From Glutinoglossum americanum (taxonomy: Eukaryota; Ascomycota; Geoglossomycetes; Geoglossales; Geoglossaceae): a DNA stretch of 64,000 bases. Below are positions 56,226-64,000 of the stretch, in pieces. How positions within the stretch are numbered: position 1 is the first letter of the stretch; each line of letters opens with the position of its first letter. The position numbers and the translations under genes are program-made. A model generated the notes under the pieces. The model was not told the DNA's origin and ran no database searches. It saw nothing but the letters and a program-made list of their open reading frames with translations. The DNA lies in contig JAGHQL010000009.1 in NCBI GenBank assembly GCA_020080175.1, positions 62,001 through 126,000 of the forward strand, given 5' to 3'.

Positions 56226-57488
56226 ATGGAGGGTATCAAAACAGACCAGGCCTGCCTTCAGTCACTCGCTACTGAGATTGTGGAATTGATCCTCTCTTTT
56301 CTTGATCTAACCCCCCCTTCATCCGCCTACCTTGCATCATCTGTGAATCTTCCGTCTGAGACGCTGGAAGATATTACCTCTTCCCCAAACATACCACTCA
56401 AAAGCCTTTCACTCGTATCTCGCGTTTGGCGTAATATCACTCTACAGCGTCTCTTTAAACATGTCCGTCTCCGGCTCGCGAGCTTGTCCTTCAGTTTGGG
56501 TCTGACTGACTTCCATACTTTCCTTCGTTTTGTCGACACGCAAACCCTAGGTAGGCATATCGAATCTATCGTGGTTGTGGGCTCAGGGGGACCGAACGGT
56601 TGCATAGATCGATTTCGCGAAACAGGGCGGTCTTTTTGGCCTCTTCTCTTCGCTCATGTGGATCCTAAGGATGTTATTGTTTACTCTACGCCAGAGTTCG
56701 TTGACATTCTGACTGCGTTTGATCTATTTCTTGATGACGCCTGGGCCTATGAGATCCCTTTCCAGTTATTACATCTCCAACAGTCCCGCGAGCATTGGCA
56801 ACGGGAAAGGCTACAGCCCCTAGGGTCTATTAGATCGCTTCCAGAGGCACATTTTATTCCACATCGTCTATTAGTCGCGCGGCCATGGGCCCATCTAGCA
56901 ATATATGACGGTTCGTCTATCAAATGCTATAGGACCTACGAATTCTGGAATAAGACGCCCCCTTCGATACTCCAAAAACCATACACGCTTGGCTCTGACC
57001 TTAAGAACCTCACGAGTCTGGGCTTTACGGCGATCTTTCCACAAACCAGCCACGTACTTTTACTACTCAAGTCTATATGCCTCCTGGCCAGACTGAAGAC
57101 TCTCCGTGTCCAACTACTACCGGCCAGTGACAGTGCGAGCCTTGTAGAGATGGTGACGACTGGAGGGATCGATCCGAGTGATGTTTGGAGGGAGATTACT
57201 GAATGCTATCTGCTTATCCTTAGCACCGTCATCAGGCTAAGCCAAAGAGCCCAGTTGACCCGGTTCGAGAGCGGAGACTGGGTCGAGATGTGCGGGGAGG
57301 GGCAAGAAAGTGGCCGAATGGCTACGACAAAGCTGATAACTGAGGTACTGGAGGGTTGGGAAATATTAGGAAACGGATGCTGGGAGGTGTCTAGGGGCAG
57401 TTCTAGAAGGGATCCAACTAGCCTGGAGGGAGGCTCAATACCAAACCTGTTACATGATTCAAGCGAACCAGATGCCAACTCGTCCTAA
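56226..57488 (+). CDS. F-box-like fungal protein
   Basis: A single exon encodes 420 residues from MEGIKTDQACLQSLATEIVE. The N terminus has an F-box-like pattern: LATEIVELILSFLDL, a ~20-residue insert, then IPLKSLSLVSRVWRNITLQR and LFKHVRLRL, as in fungal F-box proteins that bind Skp1. The rest is leucine-rich and helical (HVLLLLKSICLLARLKTLRV) without clear repeats. It would be a substrate adaptor of an SCF ubiquitin ligase. The substrate is unknown, and the insert between the F-box halves lowers certainty. Confidence 0.7.
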   Translation: MEGIKTDQACLQSLATEIVELILSFLDLTPPSSAYLASSVNLPSETLEDITSSPNIPLKSLSLVSRVWRNITLQRLFKHVRLRLASLSFSLGLTDFHTFLRFVDTQTLGRHIESIVVVGSGGPNGCIDRFRETGRSFWPLLFAHVDPKDVIVYSTPEFVDILTAFDLFLDDAWAYEIPFQLLHLQQSREHWQRERLQPLGSIRSLPEAHFIPHRLLVARPWAHLAIYDGSSIKCYRTYEFWNKTPPSILQKPYTLGSDLKNLTSLGFTAIFPQTSHVLLLLKSICLLARLKTLRVQLLPASDSASLVEMVTTGGIDPSDVWREITECYLLILSTVIRLSQRAQLTRFESGDWVEMCGEGQESGRMATTKLITEVLEGWEILGNGCWEVSRGSSRRDPTSLEGGSIPNLLHDSSEPDANSS

Positions 57489-58001
57489 TTGTTGCTATTC
57501 AGGCCAACCCATACTACTCAGTCTTAAACAAATCACGCCAATGAGTTCCGAGGGATATGCTCTTATTTTGGTCACCGGGACCTCTAAGCTGATGCGGTGT
57601 CAACGACAGGCGGGTGTGTAAACAGGTAAGCGTAAGGTGAGTACCGCAAGATCCCTCTTTGTGCGATCCACAGGCCACGATGCTAAAGACCAGTATCAGG
57701 AACCCAGAAGGATAAGGTATCGAGCAACTGGATAAACCACGCGAAAGTTTTAGAGCAGATTAAAGGATATAATGGAGTTCATGACATTTTCCTCAAGAAT
57801 CTCGTTCGTGAGGTGACGAAAAGCGCTAACAAGGACCGGAAGGATTAAGAGCTCTACCCCTTGAAAAAGAGAAAGGAAACAAAAGGTATAAAGATCTGAA
57901 TACAAAGATCCGGCTAAGGGGGTACCTCTGATATAAAAAGCCAGATAGAATGAAGGATAGAATACATAGAGGTGATATGCATCCCGAGACAGGACTTGTG
58001 T
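57489..58001. other. Convergent spacer, F-box-like gene to ARF6
   Basis: These 513 bp contain no gene. The 3' UTRs of both genes probably occupy most of it. Confidence 0.5.
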
Positions 58002-58908
<907 letters not shown>

Positions 58909-59638
58909 CACAGCAGGGATGCTCTGAAGGGAACGCGCGTGACTTGAGGTTCGACGCTGATGATGTTGAAAGCCAGACCCGCCAAGGAGGCGCTTCTATC
59001 GCGTAGACCAATGGTCAGCTCTAGAGTCAGATGTAATTAGTGGAGAAGGTGCGGTCGTATGTGATTGAAGCTGCGTTGTGATTGTAGTAACTGTGATGGG
59101 CCCGGCACGGGAGTTGAATAGTAGATATGCAAAAAAAGTTCGCAATCCTGTGAATAAGGGGCTAAGCGGTACGCGCTTCGTGCTGCACTGTCAAACGTCC
59201 GCTTAGGATAATACCCTGACCTCTCCAAAACCCAACCCAGGCTCGGTGACCGGATTCAAGGTAGATCTCATTTCTGGCTGGTTACATCTAAGACCCTGTC
59301 AAATGATACAGTTCATCTCTTCAGGGCTGCCTCTGCCACTACCCCAGCTACCAGAATCCGCGGCGGACCCCTCTACTTCCTGTGCAAAGTACGAAAAGCG
59401 CTATAGAACACAAGTTGGGCTGCAACCCGTCGTGCGGAGAATAAAATAAAGTAACCAGTAACCATAGAGAGTATCCCGGGGCATTTCGTCGTACTGGTAC
59501 TTTAATATCGCACAATACGGGGACGTGGTCAATTCGCGGCAACTTCCGGCCAGATGGTTTTCGAGTGAAGCAAAATACAGCAGAGTATAACCGTTCCGCT
59601 ATTCCTTGCAAACGTCATTAGACTCGCGGGACACACCG
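58909..59638. promoter_or_regulatory. Shared divergent promoter, ARF6 and USE1-like gene
   Basis: These 730 bp lie between start codons of two membrane-traffic genes transcribed away from each other. No specific binding motif is assigned. Confidence 0.5.
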
Positions 59639-60753
59639 ATGGCTCGACTCTCAGCTGCTCCCTCCCATGTACCGGATGTACCGGACACTAATGCTATCGA
59701 CCTTACGCGCCTTCTCTCCAGACTTGAACATACCCTTCTCACAGAAGCTCCAGAGTCCCGGGCTGCTAGAGCCTCCAGTTTTGAGCGTACAAAGATTGCA
59801 GCCGTAAGTATATATATCCTGTGCCAGAATATTCGGTCAAGGGAATATCCGTGGCTCGAGCCCTGAGTTGATTAAAAAGCACTCCAGAACCTAGAGTATG
59901 CGCGATCTCTCCTTCTACACCTTGAGCGCGAAGCTCTAGTCGTCAAGACTCAGTCACGAAAGCAGAATCTACAGCGAGATCTACTTGAGAAGAGAGAGTT
60001 GATAAAGCGATTAAATGAGAGGCTGCATGAACTGAACCAGGTTCGTATTTCAGATCCGGTCTATTTTAGGAGGCTAGGCTCATCCGTGGCGCTATTGAGT
60101 AGCTTGACGATGTTGAATCCGATGAGGGAAACGAGGAAGATCTCCTAGGAGACGATACGCCATCTGAGAGCAATCACAACACAGAAGACGAGACGGCAGA
60201 TAAGATCCTAGAACATCTAAGTTCGAACGCTCCAATATCATCCGACCGACAACGCCCATCGGAAGCTCCAGACTACGAAGAAAGGAATGGCGAGCATCTC
60301 GGGCATCCCTCCCGACCCTCCCAACCCACAACCTCCGCTCTCCGTGCCCGACGGCGAATATCTAGCCCGGCGGAAGGAAGCAGCCACACAACATCCTCCC
60401 AACCGCATCCCACCACGAACTCGGTCAGAACGACGGAAGCCCTCCTAACTCATAACCGCACGGAACAAGAAAACTTGACCGCTTCTCTCCTTTCCATGGC
60501 ATCTGCGCTCAAGGAGTCATCGAAAAACTTTGCAGACTCGCTGGAGACTGAGAAAGCCGTACTTAACCGCGCTGGTGAAGGCTTGGATAAGAACACGCAA
60601 GGAATGGAGGCGGCTAAGTTGCGGATGGGGATGTTAAGACGCATGACAGAGGGGATGGGATGGTGGGGGAGGATGATGATGTATGGCTGGATCGCGGGAC
60701 TGATGTTTGTGGCGTTGTTACTAGTTGGTTTCTTGCCGAAGCTCAGATTTTAG
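59639..60753 (+). CDS. USE1: USE1-type ER SNARE
   Basis: Three exons are inferred: 59639-59803, 59888-60040 and 60103-60753, giving 322 residues. The N-terminal region is helical (AIDLTRLLSRLEHTLLTEAP, NLEYARSLLLHLEREALVVK). The middle is acidic and polar. The SNARE motif follows (about residues 235-295: HNRTEQENLTASLLSMASAL, KESSKNFADSLETEKAVLNR, AGEGLDKNTQGMEAAKLRMG), with Asp in LDKN near the expected central-layer position, then a C-terminal tail anchor (MMYGWIAGLMFVALLLVGFL) ending PKLRF. This layout is that of Use1/Slt1, which works with Ufe1 and Sec20 in Golgi-to-ER retrograde fusion. Introns are GTAAGT..CCAG and GTTCGT..GTAG. Confidence 0.82.
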
Positions 60754-62319
60754 ACTGCATAACAGTTGCAACCGTGAGGCATGTTCCAACCCACCAACAC
60801 GCTAAACATACCGCGTGCCTGGATTCGTAAATAATATTTCTGAGCTGAATAACCATTTACCCGAATCCTGTGGGTCATCCTCAGCCACCAGGCACTAAGG
60901 TTCACAATAGGAGCTGTGGTTCCGGGTGCACTGTATCTGAAGCCGGTACGTGATTTACTTACTTCTGTCTCAGTTTTCGGTATCCCAACGGATGTCAATA
61001 TTAAATGCCAGTGGGTCGCCTAGGCTTTCCGGTACCGCGCATGAAGCCGCTAGGCACCCAACCCCCGAAGGCTCGACCTTAGGCTCAGACTGCTAGCTGT
61101 CGGAGAGACACGCCAAGCCCAAGCATTGAGAATCCCCCGGGCGAGGCATTTCTTTCCGAAACCACAGCAGGCGGCGTGTCCGGATTATCCCAAAAGGGGA
61201 GAGCAAGATAGCGATAAAAAACCCCAGACCAGAAACCGCTCAGTGTTTCCAACGCCCCCTATGTCAAAACTCAGTAAGCGCCCTATACTGAGGACCCTTG
61301 TTTCCGTCACAAACCCCTCATCCCTCGTGCATGTTGTGGGGCCGCCCAGGGAAAACTTGGGCTCCCGCCGTGCTTTAGCGCCCGACACGTTTTGAGCAAT
61401 CGTTAGAAAAAAGTTCTAGAGATCTGGCTCTTGTTTGTGGTGGCATGATGCACTCTCCTGGCCCTATTGCCCCAATGCGGGGTGCAACGTTCGGGCTGTT
61501 CTTAAAAGACTGGGTGGGCGAAAGTCCTCACCCATTGTTTTTTTTTTTTTTTTTCTCTCTCGAGACAGCCGTACCGACATTGACTTCTCTCTACTGAGTA
61601 GGAGAAACCCTTCATTTCGCACTCTTCTCTTTTTCTCGCTCTCTGATAAATCTTGCCTTCTGTGAAGGAAAGTATATCGACACCACTCTCATTTCAGCTT
61701 TTACATTCCCGACCCCGTTGGCTTTTTCCCCTCGTTCATTATATCACCAAGTCGGTGCTTCTTTCCAGCCTAACCCGAGTCTCGTCACTTGCATTTGGGT
61801 TCCTGCAACACCATTCACACCATTCACACCGCACCGCGATACAATTCGCCCAGTTTCGTCACATTTCGCCATCACCACATACATCACACTCTCTAATATC
61901 GAACTCAAATCGCTCGTCAGGGGATATCTCCAATTGACTGCTGATCGTCTATAAATATCCTGCTGGGCTGCATTTCTTACCTTCTTCCAACATAATCTAC
62001 AGTGGCATTTTATTGTCAAAAGTGGTAAGTTGTGCATCTTTTTTCCGAATACTCGTGTCGCATCAGATGTGCGCGCCTCTAGTGTTTACCTGTTTTGTGT
62101 GTTGTTGTCACGTCGGCTTATGCGACTTGCGACGCAAGTCTATTTTGTTATTGTTATGCTAAATGCACTCTCATACTAGGATACTAGGGTTGCCCGATTA
62201 GTACGGCACACAATACTAGCGCGTGCCGATCATCGCACATTGATACGTCGAGCTTTGCTTTGTCACTCTGCAAATACCCCATACCATTCCCGTTTCGGTA
62301 ATTCTTGAAAATCGTCAAA
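60754..62319. promoter_or_regulatory. Intergenic region and CT-rich promoter of the NAD kinase gene
   Basis: About 1.6 kb contains a T homopolymer near 61540-61555 and CT-rich sequence at about 61550-61750. GTGGTAAGTTGTGC at about 62017 is a good 5'-UTR intron donor candidate. No gene is supported. Confidence 0.45.
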
Positions 62320-64000
62320 ATGTCAACGTCAGTTCCGGTTGAACCCGCACAGGGCAACGTCAACATAATCTCTGAGCAGCTCCAACTATCCGGCCCTGTG
62401 TTGAAGTCTGAGGTTACCGACGAAGGCCACGCTTTGGTGTCGGATCGTGATCCTTCAGGCCTGGAGAATTCCCGGAATCTCGGTCTACAGCCTGTCAATA
62501 CCAACTGCGCTCGTTACACAGCCAACGAAGAATCGGATTCATTGGTCGCAATGACAACGCACGTCGAGCAAGACCCTCCACCGGTCACAGCTATTCCCCC
62601 GGAAACCTCGCCGGAAGCCTCACCGCTCTTCCCTCTTCGTGCTCCGAAATCCTTTCGCGACCATCGGCAGCACGCATTGTCCGTGGAAGCAATTCCCCGC
62701 CAGACTATTATGAAGGCATTAGTTCCAAGACCTCCACAATCTGCCAATCAAATGCCCTCAATTGCATCTCTCTCCGGTTTCATGGGTCCACCAACTAGCA
62801 AGGAAATCCGGACGGGCACATTCGGTCCGCAGAAGCTATCTACAGCACTAAGCAATTTGCAACTTGGCTCACCCAAGGCCGAGACCCCAGTTACATCTCG
62901 GTATCCGCCGTTGCAGTCGCCCTGTTTCTTCCATCAGAGGTTTGACGATGCCGTCAATATCGACAAAGTGCTAGAGGATATCGCTGAGGACGAATGGATG
63001 TCACACTCAAGGCTCATGCAAACTGCCACTGGCGTCCGAGAGGTATCCAAGCAATTGCAGCGGCGACCCCTCAAGATGGCAGTAACAAGTGTGATGATTG
63101 TCACAAAGGCGAGGGATAACCAGCTTGTCACCTTGACCAGGGAACTTGCGGATTGGTTGCTCAGCACCCCAAGATATGGATCCGATCTTGGCGTCAAGGT
63201 GTATGTCGATGCGAAACTGCGTCACTCCAAACGGTTTAACGCAGCAGGGTTGCTTGAGAAAGACCCCCGATTTGAGCAAATGCTTAAATACTGGACACCA
63301 GACCTGTGCTGGACGTCGCCGGAGAGCTTTGACCTGGTTTTGACACTGGGCGGGGATGGGACAGTCCTCTTCACCAGTTGGCTCTTCCAGCGCATCGTCC
63401 CACCAATTCTCAGCTTCAGCCTGGGGAGTTTAGGCTTTTTGACAAACTTTGAGTTCTCCAGGTATAAAGAGCACCTCAACAGGGTGATGGGCGATGCGGG
63501 AATGAGAGTAAACCTAAGGATGCGGTTCACTTGCACGGTCTATCGCGATAACAAAGAGGGGGAGATGGAGGAGGACGAGCAGTTTGAGGTCCTTAATGAA
63601 TTGGTCATTGACCGGGGGCTATCACCATACGTATCCAACCTTGAATTGTATGGAGACAATGAGCTTTTGACCGTCGTACAAGCCGATGGTTGCATCTTCT
63701 CCACCCCAACTGGTATGTCCTCTTGACCAATCATATCGGATGATTTAACTAAAATGGATTTTAGGGTCAACCGCCTATTCACTTTCTGCTGGCGGTTCTC
63801 TTGTCCACCCGGACATTCCAGCGATCCTTTTAACTCCAATCTGTCCACATACACTTTCTTTCCGGCCGATGCTTCTTAACGATACAATGCTTTTGCGAGT
63901 CTCGGTGCCCAAGAACTCTCGTGCTACGGCGTGCTGCGCCTTCGATGGTAAAGGTAGGGTCGAGCTGAAACAAGGAGACCACGTCACCATCGCTGCATCC
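62320..64000 (+). CDS. UTR1: NAD kinase (UTR1-like), 3' end outside window
   Basis: Exon 1 is 62320-63712 and exon 2 starts at 63765 (intron GTATGT..TTTTAG, 52 nt), running past the window end. The start is the ATG of [12 protein letters not shown] polar N-terminal region of ~200 residues is typical of cytosolic fungal NAD kinases. The catalytic core has [32 protein letters not shown] (GGDGT nucleotide loop), [52 protein letters not shown] (split by the intron) and [20 protein letters not shown]. It phosphorylates NAD+ to NADP+ using ATP. The missing part should be the remaining C-terminal beta-rich section. Confidence 0.96.

Overview
The window is nuclear DNA from a filamentous ascomycete (Pezizomycotina). 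The evidence is short spliceosomal introns (mostly 48-100 nt, with CTAAC/CTGAC-like branch sites) and fungal-restricted families: APSES factor, HET domain, DUF3176, Fta4 kinetochore protein, Prm10/ThrE transporter and SGF29. I cannot assign a class. Exons were joined by hand from GT(GC)..AG sites, phase and family conservation; no transcript evidence was available, so junctions are predictions.

Layout. 1-1.2 kb: 3' end of an unrecognised gene. 2.5-6.7 kb: MBP1-like APSES/ankyrin cell-cycle factor (-), complex I subunit NDUFB7 (+) and a SET-domain protein (-). 6.7-13.7 kb: a long promoter and leader followed by a conserved disordered Q-rich protein (+). 13.7-22.5 kb: Prm10/ThrE-like membrane protein (+), Mediator kinase SSN3/CDK8 (-), a low-complexity tract with tandem repeats, and a sugar-type MFS transporter (+). 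23.2-27.3 kb: an RPA1/MEIOB-like OB-fold protein (-) and inositol-3-phosphate synthase INO1 (-). 29-33.9 kb: LIM protein (+), Fta4 (+) and a small coiled-coil protein resembling the STRIPAK subunit SCI1/SIKE (+).

33.9-49.2 kb is the accessory-looking part: gene-poor stretches, a decayed palindrome, a DUF3176 membrane protein, a solo-LTR-like fossil and an unusual ankyrin-HET gene whose 63-bp repeats contain a 10-N assembly gap. Indoleamine 2,3-dioxygenase (BNA2) sits inside it. 50.9-64 kb is dense housekeeping: SGF29 (-), mannose-6-phosphate isomerase (+), dynactin p25 (-), an F-box-like protein (+), ARF6-type GTPase (-), USE1-type SNARE (+) and NAD kinase (+, cut by the window end).

No pathway cluster links these genes. 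The points of most interest are the ankyrin-before-HET gene, the pair of MCB sites in front of the gene for the MCB-binding factor, a GC-AG intron inside the APSES domain, a recurring GTGCG donor type, and a 105-bp palindrome whose arms differ mostly by G-to-A changes.
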